DNA of 64,000 nucleotides from a bacterium. Its GTDB lineage: Bacteria; SAR324; XYD2-FULL-50-16. A program made the position numbers and the translations under genes. Positions 1-7,335 of this stretch are shown here, piece by piece. The notes beneath the pieces are model-generated. The model worked only from the letters and a program-made list of their open reading frames with translations, was not told the DNA's origin and ran no database searches. Positions within the stretch are counted from its first letter, which is position 1. The number at the start of each line of letters is the position of its first letter. The stretch covers positions 62,001 through 126,000 of the forward strand of contig JAJRZQ010000002.1 in assembly GCA_024275165.1 (NCBI GenBank), written 5' to 3'.

Positions 1-1155
1 ACCCGTATCGACATGCTTTCTACGGGGATCAAGACGCCCATTGGGATCAAGGTCAGCGGGCCGGATTTGACGGTATTGCAGAGGATTTCTGAAGACATTG
101 AACAGGCGATGAAAACAATTCCCGATACGCTTTCCGCTTTTGGAGATCGCACCGTGGGGGGATATTTTCTCGATTTTGATATCGACCGAGAGGAGGCCTC
201 TCGTTATGGTTTGACGGTGGGGGATGTTCAAGATGTAGTGCAATCCGCGGTCGGGGGTATGAATGTAACCCTGACCGTAGAAGGGCTGGAGCGGTATCCG
301 GTCAATGTGCGCTACGCTAGGGAATTGCGCGATAGCCCGGAAAAACTCAAGCGAATTTTAATCTCTCTACCGGGTGGGGGGCAAATTCCCTTGTCTCTGG
401 TCGCGAAAATTAAATTAAGAAGAGGCGCCCCGGTGATTAAAAGTGAGAACGCCCGCTTAAATGCCTGGATTTATGTGGACATCAAAACCTCGGATATTGG
501 CGGTTATGTGGCTCAGGCAAAGAAAACCTTGCAAGAGCAGGTGGTTATTCCTCCCGGTTATACGGTGGCATGGTCCGGGCAGTTTGAATACATGGAGCGG
601 GCGGCCAAACGGTTGCAGGTCGTGGTTCCCCTGACCTTGTTTTTGATTTTTATGTTGTTGTATTTTAATTTTGGAAACCTCGTCGGGCCTTTGGTGATTA
701 TGTTGACGATTCCCTGCGCTCTGGTCGGTGGTGTTTGGTTGGTCTACTTCATGAACTATAATATTTCGGTTGCCGTGGCAGTGGGCTTTATCGCTTTGGC
801 CGGGGTTGCCGCGGAAATCGGGGTTTTGGTGCTGACCTTTATTGATGAGAATATCGCCCAGATGCGGAAGGAGAAAAATCGCCCCTTGAGGGGGGAGGAA
901 ATCCAAGCCGCGGTGCTGCAGGGAACATCGGCCCGGGTGCGCCCTGTGGCGATGACAACCTTATCCACCCTTGTGGGTTTGCTGCCCATCATGTGGGGCT
1001 CGGGGACGGGCTCGGATGTAATGCACCGGATCGCCGCCCCCATGGCCGGAGGTTTGATCACGGTGATCTTGCTGGGGTTGCTGGTGCTGCCGGTGATCTA
1101 TGGGGGGGTGTTGTGGTTTTTAGAAGAAAAGCAGCCTCAACCCGGTGCAGAATGA
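1..1155 (+). CDS. cusA: CusA/CzcA-type heavy-metal RND efflux permease, C-terminal part
   Basis: The frame is open from base 1, so the 5' end lies outside the window. The visible 384 residues begin with the motif TRIDMLSTGIKTPIGIKVSG, which is typical of CusA/CzcA inner-membrane pumps. They cover the second periplasmic porter domain and the C-terminal membrane block, where about five hydrophobic segments can be seen from roughly residue 205 onward. The family exports Cu(I)/Ag(I) or divalent metals from the periplasm or cytoplasm through a tripartite complex using the proton gradient. The partner genes (CusB/CusC) would lie upstream. Two small His-rich secreted proteins follow within 3 kb, which supports a metal-related locus. 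Substrate (Cu/Ag versus Co/Zn/Cd) cannot be decided from this fragment. Confidence 0.93.
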   Translation, partial: TRIDMLSTGIKTPIGIKVSGPDLTVLQRISEDIEQAMKTIPDTLSAFGDRTVGGYFLDFDIDREEASRYGLTVGDVQDVVQSAVGGMNVTLTVEGLERYPVNVRYARELRDSPEKLKRILISLPGGGQIPLSLVAKIKLRRGAPVIKSENARLNAWIYVDIKTSDIGGYVAQAKKTLQEQVVIPPGYTVAWSGQFEYMERAAKRLQVVVPLTLFLIFMLLYFNFGNLVGPLVIMLTIPCALVGGVWLVYFMNYNISVAVAVGFIALAGVAAEIGVLVLTFIDENIAQMRKEKNRPLRGEEIQAAVLQGTSARVRPVAMTTLSTLVGLLPIMWGSGTGSDVMHRIAAPMAGGLITVILLGLLVLPVIYGGVLWFLEEKQPQPGAE

Positions 1156-1193
1156 AATAATGTGTTAGTTTAAATGAGGGGAGCTTTGATAAA

Positions 1194-1404
1194 GGAACCT
1201 CTGAAAAACTCCTTGCCTACCGCTTGTTCAAGCGGTAGGCTCGTGCCCTTCGGACTGATTATGGCCCCTGGGGCGCGTCGAGTTTTTCCGTCCTTTCGGT
1301 GGGGAATGAAATCCACAATCCCAACGCGAATCAAGAAGTCGCGCTTTTTGATTTGGCAAGGCATTCCTGCCTTGCTGGGAAACTCCTCGTTTTTCAGAGT
1401 TTCC
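1194..1404 (+). repeat. Dispersed repeat family A, copy 1 (MITE-like)
   Basis: A 211-bp element with imperfect terminal inverted repeats (GGAACCTCTGAAAAAC at the left, the complement of GGAAACTCTGAAAAAC at the right). The direct repeat TAAA stands on both sides (1190-1193 and 1405-1408) and looks like a 4-bp target-site duplication. Near the left end is a perfect 12-bp inverted repeat with a two-base centre (1215-1240). Three further copies lie at 6153-6363, 13136-13346 and 23473-23682, all in the opposite orientation. It has no transposase gene; an open frame of about 65 codons runs through it but is probably spurious. Confidence 0.85.
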
Positions 1405-1409
1405 TAAAG

Positions 1410-1440
1410 TCCTTCCCTACCGCTGTTTAGGTCGGGAAGG
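1410..1440 (+). terminator. Possible hairpin after repeat A copy 1
   Basis: A 7-bp inverted repeat (CCTTCCC ... GGGAAGG) with a loop of about 16 bases is followed by a short T-containing stretch. It could terminate transcription coming from the cusA-like gene, but the loop is long and the T run is poor. The rest of the gap up to base 1620 shows nothing else recognisable. Confidence 0.25.
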
Positions 1441-1622
1441 TGTTTTGGGGCTGTTGCTTGTTTTGTGGCGGGTAGATTTTTTTGGTTTTAGGGTTGGGAA
1501 GTGAGTTTTCGAGTTGAAGGCAAATCAATGAATTGCGGTTATTGACTTGGGGGCATCCCTACCCTTTTAAGGAGTCTCTAAATTTTTCAGAGGGTTTTGC
1601 GTAAACCCGAATTCGAGGAAGC

Positions 1623-1802
1623 ATGAAGTTGATATCATTTTGTTTATTGATCTTGTCTGTTTTGATTTTATCGGGTTGCCCGCGTTGGACGAATCCCAAT
1701 GAACACCAGTATCACCAAGCCCAGGGCCATGAGGGGCATCAAGAGCTGATTGTTCCGGAATATCCACCGGGTTTAGAGCCGGTTAAAAATAGCGAAGAGT
1801 GA
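1623..1802 (+). CDS. Small His-rich lipoprotein, unknown function
   Basis: A 59-residue protein preceded by a good ribosome-binding site (GAGGAAGC, directly upstream). Residues 1-18 form a hydrophobic signal peptide ending in the lipobox LSGC, so the mature protein should be a lipoprotein anchored by its Cys. The short mature part contains five histidines in the stretch HQYHQAQGHEGHQE, followed by an acidic, proline-rich tail. The position behind a CusA-type pump and near another His-rich secreted protein suggests metal binding in the periplasm; this is inference. I do not recognise a family. Confidence 0.7.
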   Translation: MKLISFCLLILSVLILSGCPRWTNPNEHQYHQAQGHEGHQELIVPEYPPGLEPVKNSEE

Positions 1803-1819
1803 GTTTTAGCCGATTCAGC

Positions 1820-1967
1820 ATCCTCTGAAAAGCTCTATCCTGGGGCTTTTTCAGCTTTGGTGATCCGAAAGTGAATTTTTGATTGCCAAACAAATCAATT
1901 CACTTTGTTCATTGTTGGGCGGAGCATTCTAGCCTGCATAAAAAACTCTGACTTTTTCAGAGTTTCC
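1820..1967 (+). repeat. Dispersed repeat family B, copy 1
   Basis: About 148 bp beginning CCTCTGAAAAGCTC and ending ACTTTTTCAGAGTTTCC. It shares an internal segment (including AAATCAATTCACTTTG) with copies at 7127-7276 (reverse) and 35115-35256. The outer ends resemble those of family A (CTCTGAAAA.../...TTTTCAGAG), but the interior differs. Confidence 0.7.
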
Positions 1968-2133
1968 TTCAGTTTTATGGTTAGGGGGGGCTTTGTCGTT
2001 ACTCAAAGTTGAGGCTGGTTAGCGACAAAACTTCAGAATAGACCCATTGAGCAGGGAAGGAGTAAGAATGCTTTTGATTTTTCAACGCGGATCAACAAGC
2101 CGTTGAACTAAACCAGAGCAATAACATGAAAGG

Positions 2134-2294
2134 AAATGCTAGGCCAGCATTTGCCTTTTGGAGTGAGAAAGTTTCAGACTGAAGGCCAGCATGAAAAAAA
2201 AGTCCCTGCCTAGAGGTGCAACAGGAGAATTTGGGAAACTAATTAGATGCGTGCAAGATTTTCCCAAATCCCTTAGAGCTTATTTCATGCTGGC
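2134..2294. other. Intergenic region with nested inverted repeats
   Basis: Three inverted repeats occur here. A simple hairpin AAATGCT-aggcc-AGCATTT lies at 2134-2152. An outer 12-bp pair GCCAGCATGAAA/TTTCATGCTGGC lies at 2185-2196 and 2283-2294. An inner pair AATTTGGGAAA/TTTTCCCAAAT lies at 2228-2238 and 2259-2269. The outer and inner pairs nest and would fold into one 110-base structure. It sits just downstream of the minus-strand cytochrome/barrel gene (stop at 2310), so it may be part of its 3' end or a separate structured RNA or repeat. There is no T run typical of a terminator. Confidence 0.5.
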
Positions 2295-2309
2295 GCTTCT
2301 CCTTAAAGT

Positions 2310-3560
2310 TTACAACGCAAAATCCATAGTCAGGTTGTAGGTACTTTGTGAAGTTGTCGTAGAGCCCACCTTAGTTGCGCTTCCGGTTGAAGCGAGACTG
2401 AGTTGCAGGTTTTCCGCAAGCTGCTTTAAGACAAAAAAGGTGGTGTTGGTTAAGGTTTCTTCTTCGGTTGAAGCCATCATCCCCGTGCCGGTGGTGGTCT
2501 TTTTCGCCAAAGAATCATATTTTAATCCAGCCAAGATCCCGCCACTCATCATGTATTCTCCACTGAGGGTGGTGGCGCTGACGGTGCGGTCTAAGGCCAT
2601 AGCCGTTCCGCCGGCTGTCATGGTCATGGTGCCCTTGTCTTTCCCGCTGGTTACGGCGCCCCAGATTTGGAAGGGTTGCCCGTAAAAGATGGCAAAGTCA
2701 AGGCCGCTGCGGCTTTGAGACTCCAAAAACATGGTGGTGCTGCCCATGGTCAGGTTGGAACCCGACTTGGTGAAGACCCCAATGTTGTGACCGCCGAAGG
2801 ACTGGCTGAGGCGGGCAAAGGTGGAGCTGCCGGTTTTGCCGGTTGTGGCGTCTTTCCCTTCTAGGTTGTAAGAAAAGTTATAGGCGGTTCCCAGGCCCGA
2901 GCCACCGTCGGTGGTACCGTTGATCCCGATTCCGGTGCCCATGGCGAGCATGCCCATTTCAGAAGAAATGGCCAGGTTGTCGGTTCCTTCGCCGAGAGGG
3001 CGATTGGACATCATGGTCATCCCATAACCTACATTGTTTTGGATGTTGCCAAAGCGAACCTTGACCAGGTCGCTGAAATACCATTGTCCTTCGAGCATTT
3101 CGACTTCGACTAGGTTGGCGTCGGCCCACCAAGAGAAGTTGTCATAAGAACCTGAAGAGAGTAGGCCGTATTCTCCAATACCAAAGAGAGGGTTGTCTTT
3201 CGAGGCCCCTTCTACACCGCCCAGGGTTGCCCCGTCCGCGGTAGCGTAAGAAATCTGGGTGCGTAAAGCGATAGGAAGGCCATCGGTAACAACGGTGTTG
3301 TCGCCTAAAGCGGTGTTGCCGCCTTTTTGGGCTTGCGCGCCGAGGTCGGCTTTACCGGCAATCATGCGGAAGCCTCGTTCCCTAAAAGCGATACCCATGG
3401 TGTTTAGTTTTGGGAAAGCGGTATGGCAGCTATTGCAGCTGATATTGTACTTTCGAGCAAAAACAGGAAGGGCTTGAGCCTCTGGCGTTAAGGCCGTCAT
3501 GGTGGCGGCTTCTAGAATAAAGATCGATAGAATCGATAATAAGATTCGATTAAGAGACAT
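2310..3560 (-). CDS. Fused c-type cytochrome / outer-membrane beta-barrel protein (Cyc2-like architecture)
   Basis: The 416-residue protein starts with a signal peptide (about residues 1-30) followed at once by a single haem-binding motif CNSCH within LPVFARKYNISCNSCHTAFP and the conserved context LNTMGIAFRERGFRM. The rest is rich in Gly/Ser/Thr with alternating hydrophobic residues, as expected for an outer-membrane barrel of 14-16 strands. A short N-terminal monohaem segment fused to a porin is the layout of Cyc2, which passes electrons from extracellular Fe(II) into the periplasm, but the haem context differs from the classical Cyc2 plug. A strong ribosome-binding site (GAGGAG, 6 bases before ATG) supports the start. 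Electron transfer across the outer membrane is a hypothesis. Confidence 0.7.
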   Translation of the reverse strand: MSLNRILLSILSIFILEAATMTALTPEAQALPVFARKYNISCNSCHTAFPKLNTMGIAFRERGFRMIAGKADLGAQAQKGGNTALGDNTVVTDGLPIALRTQISYATADGATLGGVEGASKDNPLFGIGEYGLLSSGSYDNFSWWADANLVEVEMLEGQWYFSDLVKVRFGNIQNNVGYGMTMMSNRPLGEGTDNLAISSEMGMLAMGTGIGINGTTDGGSGLGTAYNFSYNLEGKDATTGKTGSSTFARLSQSFGGHNIGVFTKSGSNLTMGSTTMFLESQSRSGLDFAIFYGQPFQIWGAVTSGKDKGTMTMTAGGTAMALDRTVSATTLSGEYMMSGGILAGLKYDSLAKKTTTGTGMMASTEEETLTNTTFFVLKQLAENLQLSLASTGSATKVGSTTTSQSTYNLTMDFAL

Positions 3561-3687
3561 GAGTTACTCCTCAAAAGTTTTCGTCATTCAGGTTCATCGT
3601 CTTTTGTGCCGAATCAAGGCGCAAGAAGCCAGTTGCACAAAAATGTACAGGAACCGTTAATAAATTGAATTGGGAAACTTCTCAGAG

Positions 3688-4038
3688 TTAGTCAGGGAAT
3701 TTAAACAGGGGAAGTAAGGGTTCTGGAGGTAATTTAAATTGGTATAATAAGTTCGAGTTGCTTATCAGAGAGGCTAAATTCGGGGGAACCTCGGCTAAAG
3801 GCTCGATGATGGCCAATTGTACCGGAGAGTGGCAGCAGCCTTGCTCCCCCTGTTGGTGCGGATGATTTCCATGATGAGAAGGCTCGCTATGAGCCGCTTT
3901 GTGACGCTCTTGCCCTTGGTTGAGAGCGTGATGCCCCGGGTGGTGGTGCTCTTTGATGAACTCCTGCTGCGTCATAGCGGGAACAGAGTCGCAGAGCAAC
4001 AGCATGAGGGTGGTAAAAAGAGCTAAAGCAGATTTCAT
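3688..4038 (-). CDS. His-rich secreted protein, possible metal-binding factor
   Basis: A 116-residue protein with an N-terminal signal peptide (cleavage likely after VPA near residue 21). The centre holds about a dozen histidines in clusters (EHHHPGHHALN, PSHHGNHPHQQ) and a CCH motif near residue 70; the tail is proline-rich and hydrophobic (LPPEPLLPLFKFPD). The layout recalls small accessory proteins of CzcI/DUF2946 type found beside RND metal pumps, though I cannot confirm homology. Gene order with the cusA-like gene and the cytochrome/barrel gene makes periplasmic metal binding or sensing plausible. Confidence 0.6.
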   Translation of the reverse strand: MKSALALFTTLMLLLCDSVPAMTQQEFIKEHHHPGHHALNQGQERHKAAHSEPSHHGNHPHQQGEQGCCHSPVQLAIIEPLAEVPPNLASLISNSNLLYQFKLPPEPLLPLFKFPD

Positions 4039-4249
4039 AAAATCAATAATGAAAATTTTTTAATAAACTACGAACAAGCCAAACATCTTGTCAAGCGAAA
4101 ATTGATCCAAAAGTAGGTAGAGTGCGAGTTATGCTCGCGTGGGGCGAACCAGCGGCATAGGCGCAGGCTTAAGACTTTAAAAGAGGGGGTATGGATCAGG
4201 GAGTTGTTTTTTGAGGGGTAGCGCCCTAAACCACGAGAGTGGTTGTTGG

Positions 4250-6028
4250 TTAGGGGCTTTTTAATTTCAGAAAGCTCGCCGCGGCAATGCCGAGTTCCGC
4301 TGTTTTGGCTTCTTTTTTCAGGCTGGCGATCACACTGCTCAATTCTTCTTGCCGGATGGAGTCGTTTTTGGTTTTGACTTGCAAGATGGAGGCGCTCACG
4401 CTGAGCAGGGGGAATTTTGTCAGTTCGCCTTGGCGGCTTTTAGCTTGAATGTAGCCTTTTTCTCGATCCGTAGGGTTGTATAGGCTGGCCACTTCAAAAC
4501 TGAATTGATGGCGGAGTTTTTGGGTTTGTTCCAAGGTTAATTCAAAATCGGTTCCTGGAAAAGCGACAAAGAAATCATCGCCCCCGATATGGCCGACAAA
4601 ATTTTGGGCATCGTCTAGGTTTTTTCTTAGAATATCGGCAAAGATTAAGATGGCGCGGTCCCCGTCACGAAATCCATAGGTATCGTTAAAGGGTTTGAAG
4701 TTATCAAAGTCAAAATAAACCAAGCTGAAGGATTCCTCTTTTTTACTCATGGCTTTGGAAATCCATTCCCGAATTCGGTTGTTTCCGGGCAATTGAGTTA
4801 AGGGGTTCTGGTCGCGGGCCGTGATGAGGTTTTTTTCATGGATCATTTTCAGTAGGTTTTGCGCGGTCAAAAAACCCGTATACTTCATGTTGGTGGTCAT
4901 GATCACCCCTTCGGCCCCGTTGAAGTGGCTGAAAAGTTTTAAGATGTCTTCTCCGCTCATCTGCGGGGTCGCGATGGGGCAACGAGAAACAAAGCTCAGT
5001 AGATTGGACCCAATGTTGCGGTTTAAAAGCAGTTCTCGACCATAGCGTGAATAGATGTATTTTTTTAAGTCCAATTCTCGCAAAATTCCCAGGGGCTCGT
5101 TCAAATCGCTGACCACGGGGAAAAAGGTGAGGTGGTTGTTGTTTTTAAAGCGTTCCATGACCTGCTCCATGTCGGAACTGATGACAATGGGCTCGATCAC
5201 TTCAATCAAGCGGATCAAGTTGTTGTTGCCGGAGCGGCTTTTGCGGCGGCGATCGCGTTGGTTGAATTCCTCGACCCTGGAATAATGTTCTAAGAGGTCT
5301 TCTGGCTGAGCGGTGGGTTCTTGGATGAGGCTCCCTTGCAGGTAGTCGATGCCCGCGTTTTTTGCCGAGTAAAATTGCTCAATACGCGCTACCCCCATGG
5401 CGATGGTGGCCAGCCCGATTAAATGAGCGGCTTCCACCAATTTGGTGACCATAGTGCGCTGTATTCCCTCTTGGGTAATGGCCTTGATCCAGCTCTCGTC
5501 CAGTTTGACGAAATGGAGCCCCGGGGTCATGAAATGGTTGAGGTTCGCGCTTTTTGGGCCAAAGTGATCTAGCGCGAGGTTAAACCCCTTGTCTTGCAAG
5601 GCATGGATCAACTCCTCATACGCCTCTGTTGGGGGCCATTCGCTCACCTCCATGCAGAGGTTATGTTGGAGGGGGATGAAGTGGTTGAGTAGACTTTTGG
5701 GGTCTGGTTGCAGCAGGGGATTGAGGTTGTAAAATAGCTTGAAATCCTCAGTGGGCCGTAAGGCGGTATAGCTTTCCAAGGCGCGCAGGCGCAAATTGTT
5801 TTCTAAGGCGCTGAATTGGTCTTGAGTCTGCGCCTGGGCGGCAAGCTGGTCAAAGTCGGCAAAACCAAATTTTTCAGTTCCTTCATATAAGGCTTCCATG
5901 CCGATAGCTTGCCCCGTGTGGAGGTTGACAATGGGCTGAAAGTGAATCTCTAATTCTTTGCCCACCTTTTCCCAATCCATGGGGGTGGCAGTAAAGGTAG
6001 CGCTTGGAGGAGAGGGGCAGAGGGTCAT
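4250..6028 (-). CDS. EAL-CBS-CBS-GGDEF regulatory protein with degenerate EAL domain
   Basis: A 592-residue soluble protein. Residues about 20-250 form an EAL domain in which key positions are changed: the usual DDFG is DHFG, the loop-6 EGVE is MGVA, and the Arg after EAL is Glu. Residues about 275-400 hold a pair of CBS domains, and residues about 420-580 a GGDEF domain with the signature GGDDF, still compatible with cyclase activity. The likely role is a c-di-GMP synthase or receptor controlled by nucleotide binding at the CBS pair and by a non-catalytic EAL domain. There is no signal peptide or membrane segment. It is transcribed alone. Confidence 0.85.
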   Translation of the reverse strand: MTLCPSPPSATFTATPMDWEKVGKELEIHFQPIVNLHTGQAIGMEALYEGTEKFGFADFDQLAAQAQTQDQFSALENNLRLRALESYTALRPTEDFKLFYNLNPLLQPDPKSLLNHFIPLQHNLCMEVSEWPPTEAYEELIHALQDKGFNLALDHFGPKSANLNHFMTPGLHFVKLDESWIKAITQEGIQRTMVTKLVEAAHLIGLATIAMGVARIEQFYSAKNAGIDYLQGSLIQEPTAQPEDLLEHYSRVEEFNQRDRRRKSRSGNNNLIRLIEVIEPIVISSDMEQVMERFKNNNHLTFFPVVSDLNEPLGILRELDLKKYIYSRYGRELLLNRNIGSNLLSFVSRCPIATPQMSGEDILKLFSHFNGAEGVIMTTNMKYTGFLTAQNLLKMIHEKNLITARDQNPLTQLPGNNRIREWISKAMSKKEESFSLVYFDFDNFKPFNDTYGFRDGDRAILIFADILRKNLDDAQNFVGHIGGDDFFVAFPGTDFELTLEQTQKLRHQFSFEVASLYNPTDREKGYIQAKSRQGELTKFPLLSVSASILQVKTKNDSIRQEELSSVIASLKKEAKTAELGIAAASFLKLKSP

Positions 6029-6152
6029 CGCCTACTCGCTGGGGTGTCGGCTTAAATTTTTTGCCGCTTTTTAAAAGGTTGATTTCAAGCTAGCAAGTAT
6101 GGCAGAAAAAAAGACGAGGTATTTGTAAGAAAAATGTAAAAAGATTACCTTA

Positions 6153-6363
6153 GGAAACTCTGAAAAACGCGGAGTTTCTTAACAAGGCAGGGATGCCTTG
6201 CCAAATCAAAAAGCGCGACTTATTGATTCGCGTTGGGATTGTGGATTTCATTCCCCACCGAAAAGACGGAAAAACTTGACGCGCCCCCAGGGCCATAATC
6301 AGCCCGAAGGGCACGAGCCTACCGTTTGAACAAGCGGTAGGCAAGGAGTTTTTCAGAGGTTCC
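6153..6363 (-). repeat. Dispersed repeat family A, copy 2
   Basis: 211 bp, reverse orientation to copy 1, with the same terminal inverted repeats. The flanks are CTTA on the left and TAAG on the right, so the inverted repeat here extends further outward (TTACCTTAGG ... CCTAAGGTAA) instead of showing a direct target duplication. It lies between the EAL-CBS-GGDEF gene and elbB. Confidence 0.85.
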
Positions 6364-6441
6364 TAAGGTAAGGCCCTGTTGAAAATTCAGAGAACCAAGG
6401 CGCGAACCTCGATTGGAGTGGTGAATGAAAAAATCAAAGGC

Positions 6442-7098
6442 CTACAACATTTTTTTGAACGCCGCGATGACCGCGCTGGTTCCCTGAAAGGTCTTGAGGG
6501 GAGTTGATTCCAACATATAACAAGGGCTGGTGATCAGGCGGTTTTTTTCGTCAAGGACCACCTCGGTGAAATCGGCGATTTGGTGTTTTGCCCCAAAGCC
6601 TTCGGCATGGTTTGCCGCGCCACCGGCAGCGCCTAAGGTGAGGGTGGGGTGGCTGTCGCCAAAAACCTTGGCAAGGACAATGGGGCTGATGCACAAGGCG
6701 GCAATGGGTTTGCGGGCAGTTTGAAAGTCCTTTAAAATTCCCGCAAAAATCGGGTCCACCTTCATTTTATCGCCCTTGTAAAAATAGTCCGATAGGTTTT
6801 TTGCTACCCCAAACCCCCCGGGTAGGACTAGGCCGGCGTAATTTTTGGGGTGGAGGTCAACCAAGGGTAAGATATTCCCTCGGGTGATTCTTGCCGATTC
6901 AATCAATACATTGCGGCGCTCACTGCTTTGTTCCTCTCCGTTTAAGTGGTTGACCACATGAACTTGATCCATATCGGGGGCGAAAAGCTCGGCTTCAATT
7001 CTCTCTTGCTCCAGGGCAATGAGGGTGGAAACGCTCTCTTGCACTTCCGCCCCGTCAATATAACCACAGCCGGCGAAAATTACGGCAACCTTGGACAT
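6442..7098 (-). CDS. elbB: ElbB-family protein (DJ-1/PfpI, isoprenoid-associated glyoxalase III-like)
   Basis: The 218-residue length and the opening KVAVIFAGCGYIDGAEVQES are characteristic of ElbB. The nucleophile-elbow cysteine lies in PIAALCISP (about residue 137) and the Gly-rich segment LVLPGGFGVAKNLSDY (about 89-104) matches the DJ-1/PfpI fold. E. coli ElbB has been reported to have weak glyoxalase activity and was linked to isoprenoid biosynthesis; its physiological role is unsettled. The start is supported by a very strong ribosome-binding site (AAGGAGGA). It is a single gene flanked by repeats on both sides. Confidence 0.93.
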   Translation of the reverse strand: MSKVAVIFAGCGYIDGAEVQESVSTLIALEQERIEAELFAPDMDQVHVVNHLNGEEQSSERRNVLIESARITRGNILPLVDLHPKNYAGLVLPGGFGVAKNLSDYFYKGDKMKVDPIFAGILKDFQTARKPIAALCISPIVLAKVFGDSHPTLTLGAAGGAANHAEGFGAKHQIADFTEVVLDEKNRLITSPCYMLESTPLKTFQGTSAVIAAFKKML

Positions 7099-7126
7099 GA
7101 TTCCTCCTTAGGCTAAAGAACGATCA

Positions 7127-7276
7127 GCAACTCTGAAAAACTCAGAGTTGCGGGCGCAAGGCAGGGATGGCTTGCCAAATAAAAAGCGAAGCGCATTGAT
7201 TTATTTGGAAATTAAAAATCAACTTCCTGATTGCTAAAGGCTAAAAAAGTCCACGGACAGACTTTTTCAGAGACTT
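7127..7276 (-). repeat. Dispersed repeat family B, copy 2
   Basis: About 150 bp in reverse orientation. The outer ends are CTCTGAAAAA and TTTTTCAGAG, with an extra short palindrome CAACTCTGAAAAACTCAGAGTTG at one end (7128-7150). The interior matches family B copies at 1820 and 35115. It fills the gap between the leu genes and elbB. Confidence 0.65.
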
Positions 7277-7335
7277 CGATATTTAATCTTAGCGCAAAAA
7301 GGGGGAAAATTCCAGGAAATTTCTCGTTCAGTTCG

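Noticed and set aside
1174-1407. Open frame of 77 codons through repeat A copy 1, similar to one in copy 2
   Set aside because: The similarity follows from the repeat itself; other copies break the frame or lack a start, and no ribosome-binding site is seen.
4205-4250. Stem GCCCTAA...TTAGGGGC at the end of the EAL-CBS-GGDEF gene as its terminator
   Set aside because: In the direction of transcription no T run follows the stem, so the assignment is not supported.
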